Shown piece after piece: positions 43,582-54,620 of a stretch of 64,000 bases of DNA. The stretch spans positions 124,001 to 188,000 of the forward strand of contig NZ_JAOEGB010000012.1 in NCBI RefSeq assembly GCF_025420585.1, in the 5' to 3' direction. This DNA is from Planotetraspora sp. A-T 1434 (GTDB taxonomy: Bacteria; Actinomycetota; Actinomycetes; Streptosporangiales; Streptosporangiaceae). Both the position numbers and the translations under genes were made by a program. The notes beneath the pieces were generated by a model. It was not told the origin of the DNA and did not search any database. It saw nothing but the letters and a program-made list of their open reading frames with translations. Each line of letters begins with the position of its first letter. Within the stretch, counting starts at the first letter, position 1.

Positions 43582-45986
43582 GAGACACTCCCGATGGTTA
43601 CGACGTCGCCCGCCACGGCGCGCAGGTCGCGGGTGACGGACAGTCCGGCCGAGTTCGACGGCACCCAGACCACCCGGTCGGGCAGGTCCGCGATCCGCAC
43701 CGGCAGGACCACGCCGTCTCCGATGGTGATCTTCCCGCCGTCGACCGCGCCGATCTCCGCCGCCGTGGCCTCGGAGAGCAGCGCCGCCGCCGAGCGGGCG
43801 GTCCCGGACAGGTACGGCTCGCCGTCCTGGAGGCGGCCGTCGTCGAGCAGCAGGTGCCAGGTGGCCAGCACGGCCTCACCGGTCCGCGGCTCCCGCACCC
43901 CGCCGCCGACGACGCTCGGCGCGGCCGGGCGGGAGCCCCGCCAGGCGCCGAGCCCGGCGAGCTCGCGGCGCGCGGCGGCCGCGTCGGGCAGACCCAGGTG
44001 CACGTCCATCTGGTCGGCGATCGAGGTGATGGCCCGCAGGTCGCTCATCACGCCGGGGACGGCCGTGGCCACCTCGAACGAGCGGCCCCTGCCCTCCCAG
44101 TTGACGAACGTGCCGGCCTTCTCCGCGACGGCGGCGACCGGGAGGACCACGTCGGCCCGGTCGGTGACCGCGCTGGCCCGGATCTCCAGGCTGACGATGA
44201 ACGGCGTGTTCTCCAGCGCGGCGAGCGCCTTGCCGGGGTCGGGCAGGTCGTACGGGTCGACGCCCGCGACGACCAGCGCGTCGAGCTCGTCGTTCAGCGC
44301 CGCCTCGAGGATCCCGGCGGTGTCCCGGCCGGGCGCGTCGGGCAGGGCCGCGACGTTCCAGGCCCTGGCGACCTCGCCGCGGGCGCTCTCGTCGGCGACC
44401 GGGCGGCCGATCGGCAGCAGGCCCGGCAGGGCGCCCGCCTCGATGGCCCCGCGCTCACCGGCCCGCCGCGGCACCCAGGCCAGCCGCGCGCCGGTGACCT
44501 GCGAGAGCCGTACGAGCGCGGAGAGGGCGCCACGGGTGGTGGCGAGCCGCTCGCCGGCGAGGATGATCGACCCGGCGGGCAGGATGTCGCCCGCGGAGCC
44601 GACCAGGTCGCCGAGCGCCTCGGCCTCGCCGCCGGGACGCGTCCGGATGAGCGTGCCGCTCACCTTGGCCAGGCCCGGCGTGGCGAACGGCGCCAGCGCG
44701 TAGACCTTCAGGCCCTTCTTCCGCGCGGCCTTGCGGAGGCGCAGGAAGACGATCGGCGACTCCTCCTCGGGCTCGAAGCCCGCGAGGAGCACGGCCGGGG
44801 CCTTCTCCAGGTCGGCGTAGGAGACCTCGATGCCCTTGCCCGCGATGGCGTAGGCGAGGAACCTCGCCTCCTCCTCCGAATGCGGCCGGGCCCGGAAGTC
44901 GATGTCGTTGGTGCCGAGGGCGATCCTGGCGAACTTGCTGTAGGCGTAGGCGTCCTCGACCGTGAGACGGCCGCCGACCAGCACGCCGGCCTTGCCGCGC
45001 GCGGCGGCGAGGCCCCTGGCCGCGACCGCGAGCGCCTCGGGCCAGGAGGCCGGGACGAGCCTGCCCTCCTCATCACGGATCAGCGGCGACCTGAGCCGGT
45101 CGGGCTGTGTGGCGTAGGCGAAGGCCCAGCGGCCCTTGTCGCAGTTCCACTCCTCGTTGACCTGCGGGTCGTCCCCGGCCAGGCGGCGGGTGACCTTGCC
45201 GCGCCGGTGGTCCGTACGGAGCGAGCAGCCGGAGGCGCAGTGCTCGCAGGCGCTCGGCGTCGAGACCAGGTCGAACGGCCGGGACTGGAACCGGTAGGCC
45301 GCGCCGGTGAGGGCGCCCACCGGGCAGATCTGGACGGTGTTGCCCGAGAAGTAGGACTGGAAGGGCTCGCCGTCGGCGACGCCCACCTGCTCCTTGGCCC
45401 CGCGCTCGAAGAAGTCGATGAACGGGTCACCGGCGATCTCGTCGGAGAAGCGGATGCAGCGCGCGCACTGGACGCACCGCTCGCGGTCGAGCAGCACCTC
45501 CGTGGACAGCGCGATCGGCTTCTCAAACGTGCGCTTCTGCTCCTGGAACCGGCTCTCGCCCTGGCCGTTGGACATCGCCTGGTTCTGCAGGGGGCACTCA
45601 CCGCCCTTGTCGCAGACCGGGCAGTCCAGCGGGTGGTTAAGCAGCAGCATCTCCATGATGCCGCGCTGCGCCTTCTCCGCTACCGGGGAGGTGAGCTGGG
45701 TCTGGACGACCATGCCCTCGGCGACCTCGATGGCGCAGGAGGGCTGCGGCTTCGGGAAGCCCCGGCCGTTCCCGGCGTCCGTGATGTCGACCAGGCACTG
45801 GCGGCAGTTGGCCGCCGGTTCGAGCAGCGGGTGGTCGCAGAACCGCGGGATCTGGATGCCCAGCAGCTCGGCGGCCCTGATGATCACCGTCCCCTTCGGG
45901 ACGCTGACCTGGAAGCCGTCGATGGTGAGGGTCACCATGTCCACGGGCTGCTCGACCGCTCCCGCCGAGGTGGTCTGTACCGTCAT
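43578..45986 (-). CDS. nuoG: NADH-quinone oxidoreductase subunit G
   Basis: 802 residues. Iron-sulfur motifs in order: [15 protein letters not shown] ([2Fe-2S]), the His/Cys cluster around [28 protein letters not shown], and [15 protein letters not shown] before the molybdopterin-oxidoreductase-like domain that fills the rest. The Cys-rich CEHCASGC motif suggests the extra N7-type cluster. The largest peripheral-arm subunit. Overlaps nuoF by four bases. Confidence 0.95.
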   Translation of the reverse strand: MTVQTTSAGAVEQPVDMVTLTIDGFQVSVPKGTVIIRAAELLGIQIPRFCDHPLLEPAANCRQCLVDITDAGNGRGFPKPQPSCAIEVAEGMVVQTQLTSPVAEKAQRGIMEMLLLNHPLDCPVCDKGGECPLQNQAMSNGQGESRFQEQKRTFEKPIALSTEVLLDRERCVQCARCIRFSDEIAGDPFIDFFERGAKEQVGVADGEPFQSYFSGNTVQICPVGALTGAAYRFQSRPFDLVSTPSACEHCASGCSLRTDHRRGKVTRRLAGDDPQVNEEWNCDKGRWAFAYATQPDRLRSPLIRDEEGRLVPASWPEALAVAARGLAAARGKAGVLVGGRLTVEDAYAYSKFARIALGTNDIDFRARPHSEEEARFLAYAIAGKGIEVSYADLEKAPAVLLAGFEPEEESPIVFLRLRKAARKKGLKVYALAPFATPGLAKVSGTLIRTRPGGEAEALGDLVGSAGDILPAGSIILAGERLATTRGALSALVRLSQVTGARLAWVPRRAGERGAIEAGALPGLLPIGRPVADESARGEVARAWNVAALPDAPGRDTAGILEAALNDELDALVVAGVDPYDLPDPGKALAALENTPFIVSLEIRASAVTDRADVVLPVAAVAEKAGTFVNWEGRGRSFEVATAVPGVMSDLRAITSIADQMDVHLGLPDAAAARRELAGLGAWRGSRPAAPSVVGGGVREPRTGEAVLATWHLLLDDGRLQDGEPYLSGTARSAAALLSEATAAEIGAVDGGKITIGDGVVLPVRIADLPDRVVWVPSNSAGLSVTRDLRAVAGDVVTIGSVS

Positions 45987-47269
45987 GCCTTACCCCACAC
46001 AGTTGACGCGGCGCGATCGAACGGGCAGCCGCCGATCTCGAAGTGCTTGAGGTATTCCTCGCGGAAGTACTTGACCGACGAGTAGACCGGGCTCACCGCG
46101 CCGTCCGCCAGGGCGCAGAACGAGCGGCCCAGGATGTTGTCGGAGACGTCGATGATGGTGGCCAGGTCCTCCTCGGTGCCCTGCCCCTTGTCCAGCCGCT
46201 TGAGCACCTGCTTGAGCCAGTAGGTGCCCTCCCGGCAGGGAGTGCACTTCCCGCAGGACTCGTGCGCGTAGAACTCCATCCAGCGCAGCACGGCCCGCAC
46301 GACGCAGGTCGTCTCGTCGAAGATCTGCAGGGCGCGGGTGCCGAGCATCGACCCCTTGGCGCCGACCGACTCGAAGTCGAGCGGCACGTCCAGGTGCTCG
46401 GCGGTGAAGATCGGCGTCGAGGATCCCCCCGGCGTCCAGAACTTCAGCTCGTGGCCCTCGCGGATCCCGCCCGCCATGTCGATGAGCTCGCGCAGCGTGA
46501 TGCCGAGCGGCGCCTCGTACTGGCCCGGCCGGGTCACGTGGCCGGACAGCGAGAAGATGCCGAAGCCCTTCGACTTCTCGGTGCCCATGCCCGCGAACCA
46601 GTCAGCGCCGTTGGTGACGATGCTCGGCACGCTGGCGATGGACTCGACGTTGTTGACCACGGTCGGGCAGGCGTACAGGCCCGCGACGGCCGGGAACGGC
46701 GGCTTGAGCCTCGGCTGGCCGCGGTAGCCCTCCAGCGAGTCCAGCAGCGCCGTCTCCTCGCCGCAGATGTACGCCCCGGCCCCGCTGTGCACGACGACTT
46801 CGAGGTCGTAGCCCGAGCCGAAGACGTTCGTCCCGAGGTAGCCCTTCTCGTACGCCTCCCGGACCGCGGCCTGCACCCGGCGGATGACGTGGAGGACCTC
46901 GCCGCGCACGTAGATGAAGGCGTAGTTGGCCCTGATGGCGTAGGACGTGATGATGACGCCCTCGACCAGCGCGTGCGGGTTGGCCAGCATCAGCGGGATG
47001 TCCTTGCACGTCCCGGGCTCGGACTCGTCCGCGTTGACGACGAGGTAGTGCGGCTTGCCGTCGTTCTGCGGGATGAAGCCCCACTTCATGCCGGTCGGGA
47101 AGCCCGCGCCGCCACGGCCCCGGAGGCCCGAGTCCTTGACCATCTGGATGATGGCGTCCGGGTCCATGGTCAGGGCCTGCTTGGCCGCCGCGTACTCGCC
47201 GTACCCGTCGAGGGTGAACGAGTTCGGCAGGTCCCAGTTCTTCGTCAGAACCGGCGTGAGCTGTGTCAT
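45983..47269 (-). CDS. nuoF: NADH-quinone oxidoreductase subunit F
   Basis: 428 residues. NADH/FMN site [18 protein letters not shown], a SLBB domain, and the 4Fe-4S motif [15 protein letters not shown]. It oxidises NADH and passes electrons to FMN and the cluster chain. Overlaps nuoE by four bases. Confidence 0.96.
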   Translation of the reverse strand: MTQLTPVLTKNWDLPNSFTLDGYGEYAAAKQALTMDPDAIIQMVKDSGLRGRGGAGFPTGMKWGFIPQNDGKPHYLVVNADESEPGTCKDIPLMLANPHALVEGVIITSYAIRANYAFIYVRGEVLHVIRRVQAAVREAYEKGYLGTNVFGSGYDLEVVVHSGAGAYICGEETALLDSLEGYRGQPRLKPPFPAVAGLYACPTVVNNVESIASVPSIVTNGADWFAGMGTEKSKGFGIFSLSGHVTRPGQYEAPLGITLRELIDMAGGIREGHELKFWTPGGSSTPIFTAEHLDVPLDFESVGAKGSMLGTRALQIFDETTCVVRAVLRWMEFYAHESCGKCTPCREGTYWLKQVLKRLDKGQGTEEDLATIIDVSDNILGRSFCALADGAVSPVYSSVKYFREEYLKHFEIGGCPFDRAASTVWGKA

Positions 47270-47928
47270 CGGTCGCTCACCGGTGCCTCCCAGCCATTGG
47301 CCTTGGCGATCTTCAAGCCTTGGAGCGACGGGCCGGACGCGGCGGGGCCCTCACCGGCCAGGCCGTCGGGGAAGCCCGCGAGCACCCGCGAGGCCTCCTT
47401 GAAGGTGCACAGCCTGCCCGGGCCCCGGGTCGGCGCGACCTCCTTGCCGGCCCTCAGGTCCTCGACGAGCTGCTTGGCCGACTCGGGGTTCTGGTTGTCG
47501 AAGAACTCCCAGTTGACCATCATCACGGGCGCGAAGTCGCAGGCGGCGTTGCACTCCAGCCGCTCCAGCGTGATCTTGCCGTCCGTGGTCGTCTCGTCGT
47601 GGCCGACGCCGACGTGCTCGGTCAGCTCGTCCCAGATCTGGTCGCCGCCCATGATCGCGCACAGCGAGTTGATGCAGACGCCGACGTTGTACTCGCCCGA
47701 CGGCTTCCGCTTGTACATCGTGTAGAAGGTCGCGACGCCGACGACCTCGGCCTTGGAAAGGCCAAGCATCTCCGCGCAGAACTCCTGCCCGTCGTCGGAG
47801 ACGTAGCCGTCCTCCGACTGCACCAGGTGCAGCAGCGGCAGCAGCGCCGACCGGGGCCGGGGGTAGCGGCCGATGATCTCCTTGGCGTCCGTCTCCAGAC
47901 GCTCGCGGACCTCAGGTGAATACGTCAC
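47266..47928 (-). CDS. nuoE: NADH-quinone oxidoreductase subunit E
   Basis: 220 residues from GTG 47928, preceded by GGAGGG five bases upstream; the earlier ATG at 47961 lies in a repeat and is rejected. [2Fe-2S] ligands are in VGVCINSLCAIMGG and LECNAACDFAPVM. A tail of about 50 residues beyond the core (TRGPGRLCTFKEASRVLAGF) is common in actinobacteria. Separated from nuoD by 76 bases that contain a genome repeat. Confidence 0.94.
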   Translation of the reverse strand: MTYSPEVRERLETDAKEIIGRYPRPRSALLPLLHLVQSEDGYVSDDGQEFCAEMLGLSKAEVVGVATFYTMYKRKPSGEYNVGVCINSLCAIMGGDQIWDELTEHVGVGHDETTTDGKITLERLECNAACDFAPVMMVNWEFFDNQNPESAKQLVEDLRAGKEVAPTRGPGRLCTFKEASRVLAGFPDGLAGEGPAASGPSLQGLKIAKANGWEAPVSDR

Positions 47929-47938
47929 TGCGCCCTCC

Positions 47939-48004
47939 TCGCCTTCGGCTCGTCGGCGCATGCCGTAAACGTGCTGTGTTTCCTGGTTCGCTCGCTGCGC
48001 TCAC
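47939..48004. repeat. Dispersed-type repeat between nuoD and nuoE
   Basis: On the minus strand the stretch reads gtgagcgcagcgagcgaacc followed by ggaaacac and, 20 bases on, cgacgagccgaaggcgagg. Such 'SERSER'-type sequences recur between genes in actinobacteria. A cousin (gagcgaagcgagggcc) occurs near 13,920. It is the only sizeable gap inside the nuo operon. Confidence 0.5.
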
Positions 48005-49321
48005 TCACCTGTCCACACCTCCCATGACGGGGTCGATCGAGGCGACCGCCGAGATGACGTCGGCGATCATTCCGCCCTCGCACATCGCGGGCACCGCCTG
48101 CAGGTTCGTGAAGGACGGGTCGCGGAAGTGCACGCGGTAGGGGCGCGTGCCGCCGTCGCTCACCACGTGCGCGCCGAGCTCGCCGCGCGGCGACTCGACG
48201 GCGGCGTAGACCTGGCCCGCCGGCACCCGGAAGCCCTCGGTGACCAGCTTGAAGTGGTGGATCAGGGCTTCCATCGAGCTGCTCATGATGTGCGCGATGT
48301 GGTCGGGCGAGTTGCCGAGGCCGTCGGGGCCGAGCGCGAGCTGGGCCGGCCAGCCGATCTTCTTGTCCTCGATCATCACCGCGCCGCCCTTGAGCGGCCC
48401 GGACAGGCGGTCGAGCGCCTGCTCGATGATCTTCAGTGACTCCTCCATCTCGGCCATCCGGACGAGATAGCGGCCGTACACGTCGCACGTGTTCTGCGTC
48501 GGGACGTCGAACTCGTAGGTCTCGTAGCCGGAGTAGGGCTGCGACTTGCGCAGGTCCCACGGCAGACCCGCGGCCCGCAGGATCGGCCCGGAGATCCCGA
48601 GCGCCATGCACCCGGTCAGGTCGAGGTAGGCGACGTCCTTGGTGCGGCGGGTGTAGACCGGGTTCGCGTCGAGGAGCTTGCGCATCTCCTTGATCCGCCC
48701 CGGCATGACCTTGAGGAACTCACCGATCTTGTCGACCGCCCCGGCGGGCAGGTCGACGCTCACGCCGCCCGGCCGCACGTAGGCCATGTTCATCCGGAGG
48801 CCGGTGATGTACTCGAACAGGTCGAGCACCATCTCCCGCTCGCGGAAGCCGAACAGCATCGGCGTGGTCGCGCCCAGCTCCAGGCCGAAGGTCGCGATGG
48901 CCACCAGGTGCGAGGAGATCCGGTTGAGCTCCATCATCATGACCCGGATGGCCTGCGCGCGCTCCGGGATCCTGTCGGTGATCCCGAGGAGCTTCTCGAC
49001 GCCCATGCAGTACGCCGTCTCGTTGAAGATCGGCGACAGGTAGTCCATGCGGGTGACGAACGTGACCCCCTGGGTCCACGTCCGGAACTCCATGTTCTTC
49101 TCGATGCCGGTATGCAGGTAGCCGATGACCGTGCGGGCCTCGTTCACCGTCTCACCGTCGAGCGTCAGCACGAGGCGGAGCACGCCGTGGGTCGACGGGT
49201 GCTGCGGCCCCATGTTGATGACCAGGTGCTCCTCGGCCGAGTCGGTGACGGTCTCGACCAGCTCGTCCCAGTCCTGGCCGGCGACGTCGTAGACGCGGCC
49301 TTCGGCCTCAGTCGTACTCAT
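48005..49321 (-). CDS. nuoD: NADH-quinone oxidoreductase subunit D
   Basis: 438 residues from ATG 49321, overlapping the nuoC stop by four bases. [20 protein letters not shown] carries the quinone-site His, and the end (DPVMGGVDR) is the family end. With NuoB it forms the quinone-binding site. Confidence 0.96.
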   Translation of the reverse strand: MSTTEAEGRVYDVAGQDWDELVETVTDSAEEHLVINMGPQHPSTHGVLRLVLTLDGETVNEARTVIGYLHTGIEKNMEFRTWTQGVTFVTRMDYLSPIFNETAYCMGVEKLLGITDRIPERAQAIRVMMMELNRISSHLVAIATFGLELGATTPMLFGFREREMVLDLFEYITGLRMNMAYVRPGGVSVDLPAGAVDKIGEFLKVMPGRIKEMRKLLDANPVYTRRTKDVAYLDLTGCMALGISGPILRAAGLPWDLRKSQPYSGYETYEFDVPTQNTCDVYGRYLVRMAEMEESLKIIEQALDRLSGPLKGGAVMIEDKKIGWPAQLALGPDGLGNSPDHIAHIMSSSMEALIHHFKLVTEGFRVPAGQVYAAVESPRGELGAHVVSDGGTRPYRVHFRDPSFTNLQAVPAMCEGGMIADVISAVASIDPVMGGVDR

Positions 49322-49995
49322 GAGTAGGACCTCCTCTGGTCCGGCGCGGGGATCTCGGCGCCGCGGTACTCGACCGGGATTCCGCCGAGGGGATAGTCCT
49401 TGCGCTGGGGGTGACCCTCCCAGTCGTCGGGCATCTCGATCCGGGTCAGCGCCGGGTGACCGTCGAAGACGATGCCGAAGAAGTCGTACGTCTCCCGCTC
49501 GTGCCAGTCGTGCGTGGGGTAGACAGAAACGGTGGACGGGATGTGCCGGTCGGCGTCGGGGCAGGAGACCTCGACCCGGATCCGCCGGTTGTGCGTGATC
49601 GAGCACAGGTGGTAGACCGCGCGCAGCTCGCTGCCGGTCTCCTGCGGGTAGTGCGCGCCGGAGACGCCGAGCGACAGCTCGAACCGCAGCGCCGGATCGT
49701 CGCGCAGGTGCCGCATGACGTCCACCAGGCGCTCCCGCGCGATGTGGAACGTGGCCTCGCCGCGGTCCACGACCACCCGCTCGATCGCGTCGCCGAACGA
49801 CGGCTCCAGAGCGTCGGCCACCTCGTCGAAGTACGACCCGTACGGCCTGGCGGTGAAGATCGTCGGCCGGCGCCGTACGACCAGCCGGCCGTAACCGGAG
49901 GTGTCGCCGGTGCCGCCGGCGCCGAACATGCCCCTGCGGACGACCGGCTCCTCCGGCACGCCGGGAAGGTTGCCAGGGAGGTTGTCGGTGCTCAC
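49318..49995 (-). CDS. nuoC: NADH-quinone oxidoreductase subunit C
   Basis: 225 residues from GTG 49995, overlapping the nuoB stop by four bases. A variable N-terminus precedes the 30-kDa-subunit core; the family signature [20 protein letters not shown] and the end [18 protein letters not shown] are clear. Confidence 0.94.
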   Translation of the reverse strand: MSTDNLPGNLPGVPEEPVVRRGMFGAGGTGDTSGYGRLVVRRRPTIFTARPYGSYFDEVADALEPSFGDAIERVVVDRGEATFHIARERLVDVMRHLRDDPALRFELSLGVSGAHYPQETGSELRAVYHLCSITHNRRIRVEVSCPDADRHIPSTVSVYPTHDWHERETYDFFGIVFDGHPALTRIEMPDDWEGHPQRKDYPLGGIPVEYRGAEIPAPDQRRSYS

Positions 49996-50543
49996 TTCTG
50001 GGCCCCCTGGTCGATCAGCGGCAGCGTCCGCAGCGCCTGGAGCTCGAGCTCGTCGATCTGCTTGGCCCGGTGCGCGCCGAACTTCATGTTCTGGATCTTG
50101 TCGTGCAGCTTCACGATGGCGTCGATCAGCATCTCCGGGCGCGGCGGGCAGCCGGGGAGGTAGATGTCGACGGGCACCACGTGGTCCACGCCCTGCACGA
50201 TGGCGTAGTTGTTGAACATGCCGCCACTGGACGCGCAGACGCCCATCGCGATGACCCACTTGGGCTCGGCCATCTGGTCGTAGATCTGGCGGAGCACGGG
50301 CGCCATCTTCTGCGACAACCGGCCGGCCACGATCATCAGGTCGGCCTGCCGGGGCGACGCCGAGGCCCGCTCCATGCCGAACCGCGCCAGGTCGTGGGTC
50401 GGACCGCCCGTCGCCATCAGCTCGATCGCGCAGCACGCGAGACCGAACGTCGCGGGCCAGACGGAGTTCTTCCGGGCCCAGCCCGCCACCTGTTCGACGG
50501 TGGTGAGGACGAACCCGCTCGGGAGTTTCTCTTCAAGACCCAT
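49992..50543 (-). CDS. nuoB: NADH-quinone oxidoreductase subunit B
   Basis: 183 residues from ATG 50543 ([17 protein letters not shown]). N2 cluster ligands: the tandem Cys in [15 protein letters not shown], Cys in [16 protein letters not shown] and Cys in [15 protein letters not shown]2 passes electrons to the quinone. Confidence 0.96.
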   Translation of the reverse strand: MGLEEKLPSGFVLTTVEQVAGWARKNSVWPATFGLACCAIELMATGGPTHDLARFGMERASASPRQADLMIVAGRLSQKMAPVLRQIYDQMAEPKWVIAMGVCASSGGMFNNYAIVQGVDHVVPVDIYLPGCPPRPEMLIDAIVKLHDKIQNMKFGAHRAKQIDELELQALRTLPLIDQGAQK

Positions 50544-50545
50544 GG

Positions 50546-50905
50546 CTAATCCCAATCGAGGCCGCGACGGCGCCAGACGTAGGCGTACGCCACGAGGACG
50601 GTGACGATGAACAGCACCATCTCGACCAGCCCGAACACGCCGAGTTTGTCGAAGGCCACCGCCCACGGATAAAGGAAGATGATCTCGATGTCGAACACGA
50701 TGAACAGCATCGCTGTGATCATGTACTTCAGCGGGAAGCGCCCGCCGCCGACCGGCTGCGGAGTGGGCTCGATGCCGCACTCGTAGGCATCCAGCTTGGC
50801 GCGGTTCCAGCGCTTCGGCCCGGTGAAGGGCGCGATGCCCACGGAGAACACGGCGAACCCCGCCGCGAGGACCGCGAGCACCAGAATCGGCACATACAGC
50901 TCCAT
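50546..50905 (-). CDS. nuoA: NADH-quinone oxidoreductase subunit A
   Basis: 119 residues with three membrane helices; the conserved Cys-containing loop [20 protein letters not shown] and acidic helix [16 protein letters not shown] are present. The first gene of nuoA-N. Two bases separate it from nuoB; 37 bases separate it from the menJ-like gene upstream. Confidence 0.95.
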   Translation of the reverse strand: MELYVPILVLAVLAAGFAVFSVGIAPFTGPKRWNRAKLDAYECGIEPTPQPVGGGRFPLKYMITAMLFIVFDIEIIFLYPWAVAFDKLGVFGLVEMVLFIVTVLVAYAYVWRRRGLDWD

Positions 50906-50942
50906 GGCTACATGTCCTCGCTTGGTCGGTAGGAAGAGACAG

Positions 50943-52217
50943 TCATGCGGGCGGCGCCACCTTGGAAAGCGCGTTGATGATGCGGTCGGAGGCGTCGCCT
51001 CGCCGATCTGTGAGATTAGCCAGGAGTTTCAGCGCGAATCTCATCAGGGTCGGGTGCGGAAGGCCGTGCCGCGTGGCGAAGCTCATCACCCCGGGCCGTC
51101 CGATCGCCTCCACGAACAGCCGCCCGAGAGTGAAGTATCCCCCATAGGTTTCCTTGAGGATACGCGGATACTGGAGCAGCACCCGCTCACGCTGGGCGGG
51201 GGTGGCGCGCGACAGCGCCTGCACGACGACTTCGGCGGCGATCCGCCCGGTCTCCATGGCGTAGGCGATGCCCTCGCCGTTGAAGGGGTTGATCGAACCG
51301 CCCGCGTCGCCGACGAGCACCAGGCCCCGGGTGTAGTGCGGCTGCCGGTTGAAGGCCATCGGCAGCGCCGCGCCCCTGATCGGGCCGGTCATGTTCTCGT
51401 CCGTGTAGCCCCACTCGGCGGGCATGTTCTTCACCCAGCGCCTGAGCAGGTCGCGGTAGTCGATGTTCTTGAACGCCTCGCTGGTGTTCAGCAGCCCGAG
51501 GCCGACGTTGGAGGTGCCGTCGCCGACGCCGAAGATCCAGCCGTAGCCGGGGAGCAGCCGGTCGCCGTCCCAGAGCTCCAGCCACGACTCCAGGTAGTCG
51601 TCGTCGTGCCGGGGGCTCGTGTAGTAGGTCCGCACGGCGACGCCCATCGGGCGGTCCTCCCGCTTGTGCAGGCCCATCGCGAGGGAAAGCCGGGAGGAGT
51701 TGCCGTCGGCGGCGAGCACGAGCCGGGCCCCGTAGGTGACGTCCTCACCGTCGCGCCGGGCGGTGACGCCCACGATGTGACCGCTGCGCTCGTCGAGCAC
51801 CGGCCCGGTGACGGTGACCTCCTGGAGCAGGGTGACGCCGCCGCTGCGCGCCGCGTGCTCTGCGACGATCTCGTCGAAGTCCATCCGGGTGCGGACGAGC
51901 CCGAAGTCCGGGAAACTGTGCAGATCGGGCCAGTCGAGCTCCAGGCGCAGGCCCCCGCCCATGACGCGCAGGCCCTTGTTCCTGATCCAGCCGGGGCCGT
52001 CGATGTCGACGCCCATCCCGATGAGCTCCTTGACGGCCCGGGGCGTGAGCCCGTCGCCGCACACCTTCTCGCGCGGGAACCGGGTCTTCTCCAGCAGCAG
52101 CACGTCAAGCCCGGCACGGGCGAGGTAAAAGGCGGCAGTCGACCCGGCGGGGCCGGCGCCGACGACGATGACGTCGGCCTCAGCTGCTCTCCGCTGTCCG
52201 CGGCCTTGCTCGCTCAC
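50943..52217 (-). CDS. Geranylgeranyl-reductase-family FAD protein (MenJ-like)
   Basis: 424 residues. The FAD dinucleotide motif is VIVVGAGPAGSTAAFYLARAG, followed by KTRFPREKVCGDGLTPRAV, the family's Cys-Gly-Asp motif, and GDAGGSINPFNGEGIAYAME. The family saturates isoprenoid double bonds; the actinobacterial MenJ reduces one bond of the menaquinone side chain. The menG gene just upstream and nuo just downstream support this role. It begins 101 bases after the menG stop on the same strand. Confidence 0.85.
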   Translation of the reverse strand: MSEQGRGQRRAAEADVIVVGAGPAGSTAAFYLARAGLDVLLLEKTRFPREKVCGDGLTPRAVKELIGMGVDIDGPGWIRNKGLRVMGGGLRLELDWPDLHSFPDFGLVRTRMDFDEIVAEHAARSGGVTLLQEVTVTGPVLDERSGHIVGVTARRDGEDVTYGARLVLAADGNSSRLSLAMGLHKREDRPMGVAVRTYYTSPRHDDDYLESWLELWDGDRLLPGYGWIFGVGDGTSNVGLGLLNTSEAFKNIDYRDLLRRWVKNMPAEWGYTDENMTGPIRGAALPMAFNRQPHYTRGLVLVGDAGGSINPFNGEGIAYAMETGRIAAEVVVQALSRATPAQRERVLLQYPRILKETYGGYFTLGRLFVEAIGRPGVMSFATRHGLPHPTLMRFALKLLANLTDRRGDASDRIINALSKVAPPA

Positions 52218-52318
52218 GGGGGACCCTGCCTGTCACCTTCGTGCCTTTGTGAACCACTTCACAATCTGTCGCGCCGCAGTCTAACCCTTATTCCCCGCAC
52301 AATGTCAGAGGGGGTGCG

Positions 52319-53056
52319 CTAAGGATTCCCGGCCTCCGGCTTGACGGCTCGATGAAGGGCCACTATGCCGAACGAGAGGTTCCGCCAGGCGACCTTCTCC
52401 CAGCCCGCCCGCTGGATGATCGCCGCGAGCGCGGCCTGATCGGGCCACGCCCTGATCGACTCGGCGAGATATTCGTAGGAGTCGGGGTTGGAGCTGACCG
52501 CCCGGGCCACCTGGGGCAGCAGCCTCATGAGGTACTGCGAGTAGACCAGGTCGAACGACTTGACGACGGGCCGGGAGAACTCGCAGATCACGAGCCTGCC
52601 GCCCGGTCTGGCGACCCGGAGCATCTCGCGCAGCGCCTGCTCGGTGTCCGCCACGTTGCGCAGCCCGAACGAGATCGTCACCGCGTCGAAGACGTCGTCG
52701 GCGAACGGCAGGTGAAGGGCGTCGCCCGCGATGAAGCTCACGCCCCGGACGCCCCCGCCGTACAGGCCGGAACCGCCGCGCCGCGCCACGCCGGTCCGCA
52801 GCATGCCGAGGGAGAAGTCGCAGGCGATCGCCCGCGCGCCCAGCATGGTGAAGGCGTCCGTCGAGGTGCCGGTGCCCGCGGCGAGGTCCAGCACGAGCTC
52901 GCCGGGCCCCGCGTCGATCGCGGCGGCGGTCGCCCTGCGCCAAAGCCGGTCCTGCCCGAGCGAGAGGACGTCGTTGACCAGGTCGTACCGCTCGGCCGTG
53001 CGATCGAACATCGCGGCGACCTCGTGCGGCTGCTTGTCCAGCGATGCGCGCGTCAT
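52319..53056 (-). CDS. menG: Demethylmenaquinone methyltransferase
   Basis: 245 residues from ATG 53056. UbiE/MenG signatures: [20 protein letters not shown], motif [35 protein letters not shown] and the C-terminal [15 protein letters not shown]. It methylates demethylmenaquinone, the last step of menaquinone synthesis. First gene of the minus-strand run menG, menJ-like, nuoA-N, prenyl synthase. Confidence 0.9.
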   Translation of the reverse strand: MTRASLDKQPHEVAAMFDRTAERYDLVNDVLSLGQDRLWRRATAAAIDAGPGELVLDLAAGTGTSTDAFTMLGARAIACDFSLGMLRTGVARRGGSGLYGGGVRGVSFIAGDALHLPFADDVFDAVTISFGLRNVADTEQALREMLRVARPGGRLVICEFSRPVVKSFDLVYSQYLMRLLPQVARAVSSNPDSYEYLAESIRAWPDQAALAAIIQRAGWEKVAWRNLSFGIVALHRAVKPEAGNP

Positions 53057-53157
53057 GGTGGCAAGCCTAGGCGGCGGCCCGGGAAGTGCCTCACCACCAT
53101 CACTGGATGCGCGCAACGTAGTTTGTTGATTACGCTCCGTCTGCTAGAACTTGGGGA

Positions 53158-54411
53158 ATGCTCGCCAGAACCGCACTGATCGCAGTGGCAACGCTCGCGG
53201 CCCTGCCCGTGGTTGGAGATATGGGGCGCCCGGCCGGCGCCGGCGTGAGCCAGCCCCACGTGGTGTCGGAGAACCCGGTCGACACGACGCCGCACGTTCT
53301 CGACGGCATCGTGAACGCGCTGGCGCTCGTCGGCGACACGGTGGTGGTCGGCGGCGAGTTCAGCGCCGTGCGCGACGCCGGCAGCACGCGGGAACTCCCC
53401 CGCGCCAACATCTTCGCCTTCGACCTGCGCACCGGCCGGGTCCTGAGCGGCTTCGCGCCCGACCTCGACGGGCCGGTGTCCGCCCTGGCGGCGGGGCCCG
53501 GCGGCACCGTCTACGCCGGCGGCTCCTTCAACGGCCCCTTCGACCGTGCTCTGGTCCGGCTGCGCGTCGGCGACGGCTCGGCCGTGCCGTCGTTCTCGGC
53601 GCCCGTCTACGGAGGGAACGTCTCCAGTCTCGTACGGCAGGGCGCGGACCTCTTAGTCGGCGGCGACTTCAGCAGGATCGGCCACAGCGCCCGTACGGCT
53701 CTCGCCCGCGTGGACGCCGAAACCGGGGCCGTCGATCCCAGCTTCACGGTCACGCCGGGTGACAGCCGGGGAGGCGACGTCAGGATCTACGCGATGGCCG
53801 CGACCGGGGGCACGCTCGCGGTCGACGGGTCCTTCATGACCCTCGACGGCCTGCGCCGCCCCCAGCTCGGGCTGATCGACCTGGCGAGCGGGCGGGTCCT
53901 CGACTGGCACACCGAGGCGTACGCGGCCAGTTGCCGGGCGAGCTTCCCCTCCTACGTCCGCGGGCTCGACTTCTCCCCGGACGGGCGATATTTCGTGGTC
54001 GTCACCACGGGCGGTCCCGCGCCACGCACCTCGAAGCTGTGCGACTCGGCCGCCCGGTTCGAGACGTACGCCCGAGGTGATCGAATCCGTCCTACCTGGG
54101 TGAACCTGACCGGCGGTGACTCCCTCTACGCGGTGGCCGTCACCGGGTCGGCCGTCTACGTGGGCGGCCACCAGCGCTGGCTGGACAACCCCCTGGGCTC
54201 GGACACCGCCGGGCCGGGGGCCGTCAGCCGGCCGGGCATCGGGGCGATCAACCCCGTGACCGGCAAGGCGCAAAGTTGGAACCCCACGCGAGAAAGGGGA
54301 ATCGGGGTAAAGGCGTTCCTGACAGTAAAGAAGGGGCTTTTGGTGGGAAGCGACACGACGAGGCTCGGGCATGAGTACCATGCCCGGGTCGGCATGTTCC
54401 CGGCGACCTAG
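53158..54411 (+). CDS. Secreted beta-propeller-like repeat protein
   Basis: 417 residues with a short signal peptide (ARTALIAVATLAALPVV). The rest contains repeats of about 40 residues, such as NALALVGDTVVVGGEFSAVR, SSLVRQGADLLVGGDFSRIG and AVTGSAVYVGGHQRW, the delta-60/PQQ-propeller style. No catalytic motif is seen; two Cys pairs (CRASF, KLCDSAARF) may form disulfides. Function unknown, probably extracellular binding. It diverges from menG and its 3' end overlaps the DUF4229 gene by four bases. Confidence 0.75.
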   Translation: MLARTALIAVATLAALPVVGDMGRPAGAGVSQPHVVSENPVDTTPHVLDGIVNALALVGDTVVVGGEFSAVRDAGSTRELPRANIFAFDLRTGRVLSGFAPDLDGPVSALAAGPGGTVYAGGSFNGPFDRALVRLRVGDGSAVPSFSAPVYGGNVSSLVRQGADLLVGGDFSRIGHSARTALARVDAETGAVDPSFTVTPGDSRGGDVRIYAMAATGGTLAVDGSFMTLDGLRRPQLGLIDLASGRVLDWHTEAYAASCRASFPSYVRGLDFSPDGRYFVVVTTGGPAPRTSKLCDSAARFETYARGDRIRPTWVNLTGGDSLYAVAVTGSAVYVGGHQRWLDNPLGSDTAGPGAVSRPGIGAINPVTGKAQSWNPTRERGIGVKAFLTVKKGLLVGSDTTRLGHEYHARVGMFPAT

Positions 54412-54620
54412 TTCTCCCCCGCTCCCCGGCGATTCCTGGCGATCCGCTCGCTGACCGCGTCCCGCTGTTTCGACAGCAGAACGTAGCTGGCCACGCCACT
54501 GATCAGGAACGCCAGAGCGAACAGCACGTAGGCGTTGCGGACGCCGACGAGATAGAGGACTGCGAGGGCGACGGCGAACAGGCCGAGACGCGAAAGCGTG
54601 TAAACGACTACCGGATGCAC
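54408..54620 (-). CDS. DUF4229 small membrane protein
   Basis: 70 residues with two membrane helices (LFAVALAVLYLVG and YVLFALAFLISGVASYVLL) and a basic tail beginning LSKQRDAVSERIA. This matches DUF4229, a short actinobacterial protein often near menaquinone genes. Function unknown. Convergent overlap with the propeller gene. Confidence 0.8.
   Translation of the reverse strand: MHPVVVYTLSRLGLFAVALAVLYLVGVRNAYVLFALAFLISGVASYVLLSKQRDAVSERIARNRRGAGEN

Noticed and set aside
42160-44703. 847-residue open frame antisense to nuoG-nuoH
   Set aside because: Low-complexity Arg/Glu/Asp composition and no start signal; the opposite strand carries nuoG and nuoH with all cluster motifs.
43854-46085. 743-residue open frame antisense to nuoG
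   Set aside because: Same shadow pattern; no recognisable domain.
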